A stretch of 38,318 bases of DNA, from NCBI GenBank assembly GCA_005222975.1, contig NJBI01000034.1, forward strand, positions 1 through 38,318, read 5' to 3'. Below the pieces are notes generated by a model. It was not told where the DNA came from, ran no database searches, and saw only the letters and a list, made by a program, of their open reading frames with translations. Below are positions 24,708 through 32,944 of the stretch, piece after piece; position 1 is the first letter of the stretch; each line of letters opens with the position of its first letter. The position numbers and the translations under genes were made by a program. This stretch comes from Promethearchaeota archaeon Loki_b31. Its GTDB lineage: Archaea > Asgardarchaeota > Lokiarchaeia > Sigyniarchaeales > SOKP01.

Positions 24708-25238
24708 ATGTCCCCAAAAGAAATCACAAAAGTAGACATAACAAACGAAGTATTTAGAGAGCCATTTGAAGTTATTAAACAAATATCCTTAAATTTAGAC
24801 TGGTTAAAATATACTAAAGTTATTCAAACATTTGTAATGGAAGATCGAAGATTGAACCTCTCTTTAGAAAATCAAGGATCCAGTTATTTCAAGGGCAAGG
24901 TTGTTTGGATTGGCAATAAAAAGGATGATAGCGAAGGAACTATCTTTTGCGTTGATACTAAAACGGAATTAAAACAGATTAATCCTACTGCCGAAAATAC
25001 TGAAAACGTTGTGCTTGATATAAAAAAGGAAATTATTAGAATATCTACTGCATCCAAAACGAAATGTACAGTTTGTGGAAAGAACATTGAAATTTTCGAT
25101 GAAGTGACTGGTTGTCCAATTTGTGAAGCGAGAGCCCATAAAGGACATTTCATAGATTGGGTTAGAATGAAACATGCTTGTCCAGTTTGTAAAAAGTCTT
25201 TAAATGTATCAAGTTCTGGTGTGATTTTTATTGATTAA
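24708..25238 (+). CDS. RING-like zinc-finger protein
   Basis: 176-residue protein. The N-terminal part (1-110) is an uncharacterised domain with FKGKVVWIGNKK and other beta strands. The C-terminus has eight potential zinc ligands in RING-like order: Cys120, Cys123, Cys136, Cys139, His144, His147, Cys158, Cys161, followed by a short tail; WVRMKHACPVC resembles the W-x(n)-CPxC of RING fingers. Such treble-clef domains occur in Asgard archaea, some with ubiquitin systems, but E3 function is inference: no ubiquitin, E1 or E2 gene is in the window. It begins 42 bp beyond the insertion-sequence target duplication, so its upstream region may have been interrupted. The 3' end overlaps the HisA-related gene by 4 bp. 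Confidence 0.7.
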   Translation: MSPKEITKVDITNEVFREPFEVIKQISLNLDWLKYTKVIQTFVMEDRRLNLSLENQGSSYFKGKVVWIGNKKDDSEGTIFCVDTKTELKQINPTAENTENVVLDIKKEIIRISTASKTKCTVCGKNIEIFDEVTGCPICEARAHKGHFIDWVRMKHACPVCKKSLNVSSSGVIFID

Positions 25239-25978
25239 CTTAGATTAAACTTTCTTATTTTATCAATATTAATAGTTCCATCGTGTAAAGCGGTCCCTAT
25301 TAGAACTCCTGAGAAATTATGCTTATTATATAATTTGATATCATCCATATCCTTAATTCCTCCTCCAACTATAATATTTCCCTTAAATTCATCCCTTATT
25401 TCTTGATATAACTGCGGGATTCCACCTAACTTTTGTCCTACTTTATAAAGATCAAGTAGAATTATTTTTTCAACACCTAAATTTTCAATCTTCTTTATAA
25501 TATCAATTAGTTTCTGGTTTTGTAATTCTTTTATATTGGTTTGAATCAGTTCGTTGTACATATCTATACTTACAATGGTTTTATTCTTACCATAAACTTT
25601 TAAACATTTAGAAATAACTTTTAAATTTTTTATCGTCTCTAATCCTAAAATTAATGTATCTATGTTATATTTGGAATATATTTTAACATTCTTTATAGAC
25701 AAAATTCCTGGATCAATAATGATTTTAACATTTGGTATGGTTAAAATTTTTTCTAATAACTTAAAATTAGGCTCTTTTTTGATTATTGCATCTAAATCGG
25801 CAATATATATATCATTGATTTCATAATCATCTTTCAATTTTTTAATTATTTTTATTGGATCACAGTTATTTATCCAAACTGCCTTTAACGGTTTATATTT
25901 CTCTCGTTCTCCTTTTATGGCATGGACTGCTTCAGAATTTAACACATCAATTACGGGTATGATCTTAAAACTACTCAT
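25235..25978 (-). CDS. HisA-related protein (COG1411-like)
   Basis: 247-residue (beta/alpha)8 barrel related to HisA/HisF. It has the N-terminal VIDVLNSEAVHAIKGERE (HisA has ID in the same place), IYIADLDAI, VSIDMYNELIQTN and the phosphate-binding IIVGGGIKDMDDI and GVLIGTALHDG. The overall pattern fits the 'HisA-related' group found in methanogens and some methylotrophs rather than genuine histidine-pathway HisA. A role linked to tetrahydromethanopterin- or methanofuran-dependent C1 metabolism has been suggested from gene neighbourhoods; here it lies 3 kb from mfnB. Confidence 0.8.
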   Translation of the reverse strand: MSSFKIIPVIDVLNSEAVHAIKGEREKYKPLKAVWINNCDPIKIIKKLKDDYEINDIYIADLDAIIKKEPNFKLLEKILTIPNVKIIIDPGILSIKNVKIYSKYNIDTLILGLETIKNLKVISKCLKVYGKNKTIVSIDMYNELIQTNIKELQNQKLIDIIKKIENLGVEKIILLDLYKVGQKLGGIPQLYQEIRDEFKGNIIVGGGIKDMDDIKLYNKHNFSGVLIGTALHDGTINIDKIRKFNLS

Positions 25979-26142
25979 CTTTTCGACTTACAATTTTTAT
26001 TTTTTCTAAGACAAAATCAACAAATTACCAATATGAAATACCCTTTTTTTTTTTAAATAGTGATTAATTAATTATTAAATAGTTTTATTTTTATAGTATT
26101 AATTCTAAAATTATCTTTGAATAAACAAACCTTTTTAAAATA

Positions 26143-27867
26143 GTGAAAGAAATGAAAACGGAAGCATATATTAATAAAATTATTGAGGATACTGGTCTAT
26201 CTAGAACTGATATTCAAAGCTTAGTAGAAGAGAAAAAAGAAGAATTAAAGGGTTTAATCTCAGACGAAGGAGCTTTGTTTGTAATCGCTAAAGAGTTAGG
26301 TGTAGATGTGACGAGTGAAAGTAAGGAACTCTTGAATGAAATTGAGTTAAATATCTCAGATATTATATTAAATATGAAAAATATAGTGATAGTCGGTAGA
26401 ATTAAGGATATATTTCATGTTAATAGTTTCAAAAAAAGCAGCGGAGAAACTGGACATGTAGGATCGTTTTTGTTGCATGATAATACAGGGGATATCCGAA
26501 TTGTTTTATGGGATGAGCAAGTGAGCATTTTTAAAGATGAACGCTTTGAAAAAAATGAGATTGTTAAAATCCTTAATGGTACCGCGAAAAATGGAAGAAA
26601 TGGTGGAATTGAAATTCATGTTGGAGGATTTAGCAAAATTGATTTGGCTCCTGAGGATGTTGATTATAAAAAATACCCAAAAATTAAAGAACAATTCGTA
26701 AAAATACAAGATATCAATGAAAATTTAGGATCTATATCGACTGAGGGAAAGGTAATGAACCGTTTCCCCGTAAAAGATTTCATTAGAAAAGATGGTCAAA
26801 ACGGTAGGGTAAGTTCTATAATACTGAGAGATTCGACGGGAAAAGTAAGAATTACTTTTTGGAACGAAGATATCGAAAAAATCGAAAATCTTGAAGTTGG
26901 TGATTTTATTTCGCTGACTAACCTAAATCCTAGAAAAAGCAACTATGCAGAAAACAGAATCGATGTGCACGCAAATTCGTGGACGAAAATAACTAAAAAA
27001 GATAAAGAATTGAATTTAGATGCAAAATTTATTGATAAAATCGTAAAACTTCAACAGGAGAAGGGTTACACTTCATTTCAAGGCGTTATTACTACAGTAG
27101 AAGACTTAAGAAAGATAACGCTAAAATCAGGAGACGAGGTATCTCTATTAAGTTTTATGGTAAGTGACGATACCGATAGCATAAGAATTACTGCATGGCG
27201 GGAAAAAGCAGATGAATTATCGAAGTCTCTAAAGATTGGAGAGGGCATTTCGTTAAAAAATGTTGAATTAAGATTTAGTAATTATTGGGAAAAAAATGAA
27301 GCAACAATTTCATTTGATTCAAGTTTAGATAAAATAGATTTAAAAATCTCAAATTTAAAAATTGCTAAAATCCCTACTAAAGAGAAAACTAGTTCTTTTT
27401 CGAAAAATTTCACAGAAATAAATTCGATTCAATCGTCTGGCTTTTTTGAAATTAAAGGTTTTATTTCAAATGAATTAAAGAACATCAGGTTCTATGAAGC
27501 ATGTACAAATTGTAGAAAAAAGATTGATAATTGTACTTGTGATAAAAAGGGAGATAGTAAAATGACAATGATAATCAATCATATCGTCGAGGATGAAAGC
27601 GGTAAGATTAGGGCTACTTTTATTGGAGAAGCTGCAGAGAAATTAGTTGGTACTAAGGCTGATTTAATTGTTAAAGTGAAAGATACTCCGGATTACGATA
27701 AATTGTTAGAGAAATTCTCCTCAGAACTCGTTGGAAGAGATATTATGATTAAAGGAAAAGTTAAATTTAATGATTATAGCGATTCATACGAATTAGTTGC
27801 TTCAAATTTCCAAGATATTAATGTAGAGGAAGAGTTAGAAAATAGAATAAATGAAATAATAAGTTAA
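26143..27867 (+). CDS. rpa: Replication protein A (archaeal RPA, multi-OB)
   Basis: 574-residue single-stranded DNA-binding protein. After a helical N-terminus come at least three OB folds seen as repeats of a 'functional-form' pattern: VGRIKDIFHVNSF..GSFLLHDNTGDIRIVLWDEQ, GKVMNRFPVKDF..ILRDSTGKVRITFWNEDI, and FQGVITTVEDLRK..VSDDTDSIRITAWREKA. A fourth domain holds a zinc knuckle CTNCRKKIDNCTC near residues 455-467 followed by VEDESGKIRATFIGE. It binds and protects ssDNA in replication and repair. GTG at 26143 or ATG at 26152 could be the start. Confidence 0.93.
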   Translation: MKEMKTEAYINKIIEDTGLSRTDIQSLVEEKKEELKGLISDEGALFVIAKELGVDVTSESKELLNEIELNISDIILNMKNIVIVGRIKDIFHVNSFKKSSGETGHVGSFLLHDNTGDIRIVLWDEQVSIFKDERFEKNEIVKILNGTAKNGRNGGIEIHVGGFSKIDLAPEDVDYKKYPKIKEQFVKIQDINENLGSISTEGKVMNRFPVKDFIRKDGQNGRVSSIILRDSTGKVRITFWNEDIEKIENLEVGDFISLTNLNPRKSNYAENRIDVHANSWTKITKKDKELNLDAKFIDKIVKLQQEKGYTSFQGVITTVEDLRKITLKSGDEVSLLSFMVSDDTDSIRITAWREKADELSKSLKIGEGISLKNVELRFSNYWEKNEATISFDSSLDKIDLKISNLKIAKIPTKEKTSSFSKNFTEINSIQSSGFFEIKGFISNELKNIRFYEACTNCRKKIDNCTCDKKGDSKMTMIINHIVEDESGKIRATFIGEAAEKLVGTKADLIVKVKDTPDYDKLLEKFSSELVGRDIMIKGKVKFNDYSDSYELVASNFQDINVEEELENRINEIIS

Positions 27868-27950
27868 ATAAAACTTCTTCTAAGATATCTTTTATAATAA
27901 TTTTGGTTTCTAATTCATAATTAGATAAATTTAATTTATAAAAAGAAACA

Positions 27951-28886
27951 ATGAGACAAGTTGACATTGTCGGATTAGGGGAAATTGTTTTAGATTGGGT
28001 TACTGAAATACCACACTTTCCAAAACCTGACGAGAAAATTGATGCATTAAGCGAGAATTATTTCCCGGGTGGAGTTACAGCAAATTATTTGGTAGCTACT
28101 GCAAGATTAGGTGGTAAAAGTGGATTTATAGGTGCAGTTGGAGATGATTCTTACGGCGATTATTTAATTGAAGACTTTGTTAAAGAACATGTAGATACGA
28201 CCTATATTAAAAAAATAGTAGACAAGAAAACACCAGTCAATTTCATATTTGTTGCTAAAGGAGAAAAGACTATAATCCAATCACCTCATATGCAAACTAC
28301 TAAAATAGAGGGTAATGATTTAAATGAAGCTTACATAGCAAATTCTACACTTTTACATACTACAATTATTCATCAAAAAGTCACAGAAAAAGCCATCGAA
28401 ATTGCTAAAAAAAATAATGTTAAAATTAGCATAGATCTAGAATCCCAAATTGCCCTAAGAGGTTGGAATAATTTGAAAAAAGTGCTTTTAAAAGCTGATA
28501 TATTGCTTCCAAATAAGGAAGGAGCAAAGTCAATAACAAACAGTAATAAACCTGAAAAAGCGGCTGAAATTTTAGTGAAAAAAGGGATACCAATTGTTAT
28601 TATTACGTTAGGAAGTAATGGCGTATTAATAACTACCAACGAATTTCAAAAAAGGATACCTACATATGATATAAACAATATAATTGACACTGCTGGGGCT
28701 GGAGATACGTTCAACGGTGCATTTTCTTTAGCTTATTGGATAAAAGGTTGGGATTTGAAAAAATCCTGTAAATACGGTAATGCTGCAGCTTCTTTGAAGA
28801 TCCAAAAATTAGGTGCGAGAACTGGCATGCCTAAAGAAAAAGAGTTGCTAGATTTCTTAAAGAAGAATGATGATACTTTCTTATAA
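27951..28886 (+). CDS. PfkB-family carbohydrate kinase
   Basis: 311-residue ribokinase-fold kinase. N-terminal LGEIVLDWV and FPGGVTANYLVATARLGG (substrate-binding Gly-Gly), VTIGAVGDDSYG-like GFIGAVGDDSYGDYL and the C-terminal anion-hole motif DTAGAGDTFNGAF are all present. The substrate (sugar, nucleoside or similar) cannot be read from the motifs. ATG start; it is 83 bp after rpa. Confidence 0.9.
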   Translation: MRQVDIVGLGEIVLDWVTEIPHFPKPDEKIDALSENYFPGGVTANYLVATARLGGKSGFIGAVGDDSYGDYLIEDFVKEHVDTTYIKKIVDKKTPVNFIFVAKGEKTIIQSPHMQTTKIEGNDLNEAYIANSTLLHTTIIHQKVTEKAIEIAKKNNVKISIDLESQIALRGWNNLKKVLLKADILLPNKEGAKSITNSNKPEKAAEILVKKGIPIVIITLGSNGVLITTNEFQKRIPTYDINNIIDTAGAGDTFNGAFSLAYWIKGWDLKKSCKYGNAAASLKIQKLGARTGMPKEKELLDFLKKNDDTFL

Positions 28887-28913
28887 AGTTTATAGGTTTA
28901 ATAGTAGATTTCT

Positions 28914-29351
28914 TTATGAATAAATAACACTTATATTTTTAAAATTTTCGCTACTGATTAGAACATCTAACTTTTCTAAAATCATATCTGAGGTAAGTTG
29001 AGTATTCGGTTGATTAAATGGCCAAATACCAATTAAAATATCTCCTAGTTTTTTTACATTCCCAATTAAAAAACCTTCCTTTTTTCCATCTAATAAAGAT
29101 GTGTAGAGAATAACGATATAATAATTAAAATTATAATTTATAGCTACATCTCCACTTTTTATTACTTCTCGAATGTTTTGAAAATTTATTACATTTTGAC
29201 GCTTTTGACTTAATATTTTTAGAGACGAAAAATATTGAGAAGGAATATTAATCGGTTTATCAGAGATTATGCTTTTAAAAGTTAATGAATACGATTCATT
29301 TTTATCTCCTTTAGTCCCCTTAAAAATTACATTATAAAATATTGCACTCAT
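28914..29351 (-). CDS. Hypothetical protein
   Basis: 145-residue soluble protein of unknown family with alternating strands (FYNVIFKGTKGDKNESYSLT, FNYYIVILYTSLLDGKKEG, ILIGIWPFN) and a C-terminal helix (DMILEKLDVLISSENFKNI). The order recalls longin/roadblock-like small domains, but I cannot support that. Convergent with the PfkB gene; 69 bp from the aIF1 gene. Confidence 0.55.
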   Translation of the reverse strand: MSAIFYNVIFKGTKGDKNESYSLTFKSIISDKPINIPSQYFSSLKILSQKRQNVINFQNIREVIKSGDVAINYNFNYYIVILYTSLLDGKKEGFLIGNVKKLGDILIGIWPFNQPNTQLTSDMILEKLDVLISSENFKNISVIYS

Positions 29352-29420
29352 TATCTCTTTTTTAATATTAAAATAAAATAAAAAAAATGCAAATGAACTA
29401 TCGTTACTATTATTATTTTA

Positions 29421-29765
29421 TCATTTTTTATATGGTTTCTTCATCATCCCTTGTTGAATGATAATATTTTCTTCAGGGAAGCCCAAGTCAATTAAAAATT
29501 TTTTCAACTTGAACTTGTGGTCGCCTTGAAGTTCGATTAAATTTTCTCTAACAGTTCCTCCAGAAGCACATTTCTTTTTGGCTTGCGTAAGGATATCCTT
29601 TAAGTTTGCGTCTATATTTCCTTCGAAGGTGATAACTGTAACCACACGCCCCCATTTCCTTCGATCGTTAGAGATAATAATTTGTTGTTCATCTGCGCTT
29701 AAACTATCGCATATACATAGGTCTTTCGGAAAACTACATACCGGACAAATGTCTTCTTCTTTAAT
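29421..29765 (-). CDS. Translation initiation factor aIF1 (SUI1), unusual start
   Basis: Start-codon fidelity factor. The C-terminal SUI1 fold is clear (VVTVITFEGN, KKCASGGTVRENLIELQGDH, IIIQQGMMKKPYKK). The conserved N-terminal zinc knuckle DICPVCSFPKDLCICD lies upstream of the first GTG (29645) in the same frame, so the true protein is about 114 residues and must start near 29765. No ATG, GTG or TTG is present there. The candidates are AUU at 29763-29765, just after an AAGGAG-like site, or a GTG at 29776-29778 that is in another frame and would be joined by losing one A from the run of five at 29771-29775. Archaeal aIF1 usually has about 100-115 residues. Confidence 0.85.
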   Translation of the reverse strand: MKEEDICPVCSFPKDLCICDSLSADEQQIIISNDRRKWGRVVTVITFEGNIDANLKDILTQAKKKCASGGTVRENLIELQGDHKFKLKKFLIDLGFPEENIIIQQGMMKKPYKK

Positions 29766-29778
29766 ACTCCTTTTTCAC
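29761..29778 (-). promoter_or_regulatory. Six-codon minicistron overlapping the aIF1 start
   Basis: On the minus strand, GTG at 29778-29776 opens a frame of GTG-AAA-AAG-GAG-TAT-TAA whose stop overlaps the proposed AUU start of aIF1 (ATTAA). It includes the only GGAG. It could allow reinitiation or be an artefact of one A missing or extra. Confidence 0.35.
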
Positions 29779-29992
29779 AACCTTTATTATTGAAACTTAT
29801 TAAAATACAGTACTAAAAAATAATAGAACTAAATCTTATAAAAACCTTTTTTTATTTTGTTTTTGTATAATTTTAAAAATGTTAAGTTTTTATAAGGAGT
29901 TGATTAATTTGGTTTTTAGGTTTTATTATTAACAACACTATAAAAATAAATTCTTATTTAATATAATTAAAAAAAATAATTCATGAAAAAAA

Positions 29993-30517
29993 ATGATGAG
30001 TTCATGGATTTTTAAAGTGATCGTAGCAGGAGCAGGTGGTGTGGGAAAAACTGCTATGGTGACTCGATATTGTACAGGAAAATTTGAAGAAGGCTATAAG
30101 ATGACTATAGGTGCGGGATTTCACACAAAGTCAGAAGTCCTTGACACAGGAGAGTCCGTAAAAATGCAATTATGGGACTTCGCAGGAGAAAAACGCTTCC
30201 GAGAGCTTTTACCAGACTATTGTAAGGGTGCTAGTGGAGCTTTTATTTGCTTTGATATAACGGATTACGACACTTTCAGAGAAATTCAAGGTTGGCTAAA
30301 AATTATTCGCAAAAAAGCAGGTTTTGTACCTATTATTCTTATGGGTATGAAGTGGGATTTATCGAACCACGAAGTGGATTTCGAAATCGCAAATGAATAC
30401 TCCCAAAATGCTAAATGCAATCAATGCGTTTTCACTTCTTCAAAAGAAAATATAAACATAAACGAATCGTTTCAAGCCATGGCAAAGTGGCTTATATTTT
30501 ATGCAAGTCAAGCGTAA
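29993..30517 (+). CDS. Ras/Rab-like small GTPase
   Basis: 174-residue P-loop GTPase of the Ras superfamily expected in Asgard archaea. P-loop GAGGVGKT (13-20), switch I Thr in KMTIGAG (about 38), switch II WDFAGEKRF (61 on) with Glu in place of the catalytic Gln of WDTAGQ, and G5 TSSK (148-151). The G4 motif is MKWD (119-122) rather than NKxD: Asn is Met, so guanine specificity or affinity may be altered. No C-terminal Cys for prenylation is present (ends FYASQA). ATG-ATG start; no strong ribosome-binding site, so translation may be leaderless. Confidence 0.93.
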   Translation: MMSSWIFKVIVAGAGGVGKTAMVTRYCTGKFEEGYKMTIGAGFHTKSEVLDTGESVKMQLWDFAGEKRFRELLPDYCKGASGAFICFDITDYDTFREIQGWLKIIRKKAGFVPIILMGMKWDLSNHEVDFEIANEYSQNAKCNQCVFTSSKENININESFQAMAKWLIFYASQA

Positions 30518-30566
30518 TTTACCCTATTTTTAGAAATTGCCATTTTCCCGTCAAAATAAGAAGTAG

Positions 30567-30593
30567 AGCCGTTTGATGACGGCTTTAGATTAT
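30567..30593 (+). terminator. Possible hairpin terminator of the GTPase gene
   Basis: Perfect 6-bp stem (AGCCGT/ACGGCT), 6-nt loop TTGATG, followed by a short T run, 50 bp after the GTPase stop. Archaeal terminators are mainly T runs, so the role of the hairpin is uncertain. Confidence 0.35.
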
Positions 30594-30774
30594 AAGAAGA
30601 TTTACTCTCTCAGAAATATGCCAATTGAGTCAATATACCCGAGAATAATAAGTAAATAAAGAAAAAATAATTAAGGAGTCAATTTCTTAGTTTTAATGCA
30701 TTCTTAAAAAACATTTTCACTAAGGAAATTTGAAAGAATTCATATTCGTAAACTTTTTTAATTTTATGACTTAG

Positions 30775-30822
30775 AGATCATTATATATGATAAAAAAGTT
30801 TAATATAAAATTAAATGGAGAT
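30775..30822 (+). promoter_or_regulatory. Thermosome promoter and ribosome-binding site
   Basis: A TATATA element at 30782-30787 preceded by a purine-rich AGAGAT stretch (BRE-like) lies about 46 bp before the thermosome ATG, and GGAG at 30817-30820 is a usual Shine-Dalgarno site. This gives a short leader if transcription starts about 25 bp after the TATA box. Confidence 0.55.
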
Positions 30823-30831
30823 TAGAGATAT

Positions 30832-32439
30832 ATGTGTGCTCAGTTAAGTGGCGTCCCTATAATTATTTTAAAAGAAGGTACAGAAAGAAAACAAGGAAAG
30901 GACGCCCAAAAAAATAATATAGCTGCAGCTAAAGCGGTAGCAGAAGCAGTAAGAACAACACTTGGGCCTAAAGGTATGGATAAAATGCTTGTTGATTCTT
31001 TAGGAGATGTAACAATAACGAACGATGGTGCAACGATCTTAGACACTATTGATATTGAACATCCAGCGGCTAAAATGATAGTCGAAGTTGCTAAAACGCA
31101 AGATGATAAAGTTGGTGATGGAACTACTACGAGCGTTATCATTTCTGGAGAATTATTGAACCTTGCCCAAGAGTTAATGGACCAATCAGTTCACCCGACG
31201 ATAATAATCAGAGGTTATAGAAAAGCTTTAGTAAAGTCTAAGGAAATATTGAAAGAACTAGCTACTAAAATTGATATTAACGATAAAGAGACTTTATTGA
31301 AAGTTGCAGGAACTTCAATGAATAGTAAATTAATTACGGGAGTTAAAAGTCATTTTGCAGATATTGCTGTTAAAGCGGTAAACCAAATAAAAGAAAAACG
31401 TGGAGAACGTATTTTAATCGATTTGGATCAAATTCAAATGATAAAAAAAGAGGGAAAAAGTCTAATAGATACAAAAATCATAGATGGAATTATAGTGGAT
31501 AAGGAAATTGTACATCCTATGATGCCAAAATCTCTCAAGGATGCAAAAGTTGCATTAATTAACTCCTCTCTTGAAGTTCAGAAAACTGAATTTGATGCCG
31601 AGATTAGAATTCAAACACCTGATCAAATCAATAAATTCCTTGAAGAAGAAGCGAAAATGCTTAAATCCCGCGTTAACAAATTAAAAGAAGTTGGAGTCAA
31701 TGTTGTGTTTTGTCAGAAGGGTGTTGATGACAAGGCACAAAACTTTCTTGCCCAAGAAAACATCATAACGATTCGTAGAGTTAAGAGATCTGATATGGAA
31801 AAACTTGCTCGAGCTACAAATGCAAAAATAGTCAACAACATCTTCGATATTTCAGCTGCGGACTTAGGTAAAGCAGGAAAAGTAGAAGAAAAGAAAATTG
31901 GGGATGAAAATATGATTTTTGTATCAGAGTGTATTGATCCTAAGGCTGTGAGTATATTAATAAGGGCTGGGATTGAACATGTTGTAGATGAAGCTGAAAG
32001 AATGTTCGATGATGCATTATCTGTAGTAAAAGCAGTAATTGAATTGCCTTACATTTTACCGGGGGGTGGAGCCTCTGAAATTGAGTTAGCTAAACGATTA
32101 AGAGCTTATGCCCGTTCAATAGGAGGTAGAGAACAATTAGCAATTGAAATCTATGCTACCGCCCTAGAGATAATTCCTAAAACATTGGTTGAAAATGCGG
32201 GGTATAATCCTGTTGATTTGATTGTAGAATTACGCTCAAAACATGAATCAGATGAAGGAAACGCGTACGGTATTAATATTGATACTGGTAAACCTGATGA
32301 TATGATGAAATTGGGTGTTATTGAACCATTAATGGTATTAACTCAAGCTATTCAATCAGCAACCGAAGTTGCTTCTATGATTTTAAAAATTGACGATGTA
32401 ATTGCTGCTTCAGGACTTTCGAAACACTCTGAAGATTAA
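30832..32439 (+). CDS. Thermosome (group II chaperonin) subunit
   Basis: 535-residue archaeal chaperonin subunit (CCT/TRiC homologue). Typical features: [20 protein letters not shown] near the N-terminus, the ATP-binding GDGTTTSVI, the apical-domain substrate-binding region with helical protrusion (residues about 215-370) and the late [14 protein letters not shown]. All expected catalytic residues appear present, including NDGATIL and GDGTT. Length is normal. It is preceded by a TATA element and Shine-Dalgarno site and followed by T runs. Confidence 0.98.
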   Translation: MCAQLSGVPIIILKEGTERKQGKDAQKNNIAAAKAVAEAVRTTLGPKGMDKMLVDSLGDVTITNDGATILDTIDIEHPAAKMIVEVAKTQDDKVGDGTTTSVIISGELLNLAQELMDQSVHPTIIIRGYRKALVKSKEILKELATKIDINDKETLLKVAGTSMNSKLITGVKSHFADIAVKAVNQIKEKRGERILIDLDQIQMIKKEGKSLIDTKIIDGIIVDKEIVHPMMPKSLKDAKVALINSSLEVQKTEFDAEIRIQTPDQINKFLEEEAKMLKSRVNKLKEVGVNVVFCQKGVDDKAQNFLAQENIITIRRVKRSDMEKLARATNAKIVNNIFDISAADLGKAGKVEEKKIGDENMIFVSECIDPKAVSILIRAGIEHVVDEAERMFDDALSVVKAVIELPYILPGGGASEIELAKRLRAYARSIGGREQLAIEIYATALEIIPKTLVENAGYNPVDLIVELRSKHESDEGNAYGINIDTGKPDDMMKLGVIEPLMVLTQAIQSATEVASMILKIDDVIAASGLSKHSED

Positions 32440-32464
32440 TTTTTATTAATTTTTTATTTTTATT
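32440..32464 (+). terminator. T-rich terminator after the thermosome gene
   Basis: Runs of T (TTTTTATTAATTTTTTATTT) directly after the stop codon at 32437-32439, as expected for intrinsic termination in archaea. Confidence 0.5.
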
Positions 32465-32482
32465 AGATCATCTATATTTTTG

Positions 32483-32944
32483 TTAAAATTTATTCAATTT
32501 TTTAAATTCAACTCCCCATGAAAATTTTGAGAGTATTAAATCAGCGTAAGTATGAAATTTTGTAATATAAAGCGCTGCCGCTAATGCCTCAACAGAGCTC
32601 AATTTTTCCCATTTGCCATAATTTACTGGGTTTGTGGCGATAAGTGGCGGTAATCTTCTACTGTTTTTTAAGTTAAAGTTTTTCAAATTGAAAATTTTTT
32701 TCCAAGAGCAATCCACGACAATAAGACCGTACTTCAAAATAAGCTCCCTATCATTATCATTTATTACTTTTTTAGAAAAGGGATTTAAAAAAATAGCATT
32801 ATAGTTTCTTCCTTTAATTTTAGACACGATTTTTAGCAAATTGAACCTTGCTAATTTTAAGGCTGTGCATTTTTTCTTATCACATTCATTAAAATGGAGA
32901 CAAAACAGTTTTGGAATAGATTCTTCCAAATTAGATTTAATCAT
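32483..32944 (-). CDS. tsr3: rRNA aminocarboxypropyltransferase Tsr3 (DUF367)
   Basis: 153-residue enzyme that transfers the aminocarboxypropyl group of SAM to a small-subunit rRNA pseudouridine. Seen: HFNECDKKKCTALKLARF near the N-terminus, IFLNPFSKKVI, the GLIVVDCSWKKIF segment and RLPPLIATNPVNYGKW followed by LSSVEALAAALYI, all hallmarks of the family. Complete length for an archaeal Tsr3. The 5' end overlaps the upstream roadblock gene by 8 bp. Confidence 0.9.
   Translation of the reverse strand: MIKSNLEESIPKLFCLHFNECDKKKCTALKLARFNLLKIVSKIKGRNYNAIFLNPFSKKVINDNDRELILKYGLIVVDCSWKKIFNLKNFNLKNSRRLPPLIATNPVNYGKWEKLSSVEALAAALYITKFHTYADLILSKFSWGVEFKKLNKF

Larger units (their letters stand above)
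30518..30831. other. Intergenic region: GTPase 3' end to thermosome promoter
   Basis: 314 bp without a gene. A 6-bp hairpin AGCCGT/ACGGCT with a 6-nt loop (30567-30584) is followed by TTTAGATT and may stop the GTPase transcript. The last 60 bp hold the thermosome promoter. I see no RNA gene. Confidence 0.5.

Noticed and set aside
30518..30831. C/D box small RNA around TTTGATGACG
   Set aside because: C box is imperfect and no D box (CTGA) occurs at suitable distance.
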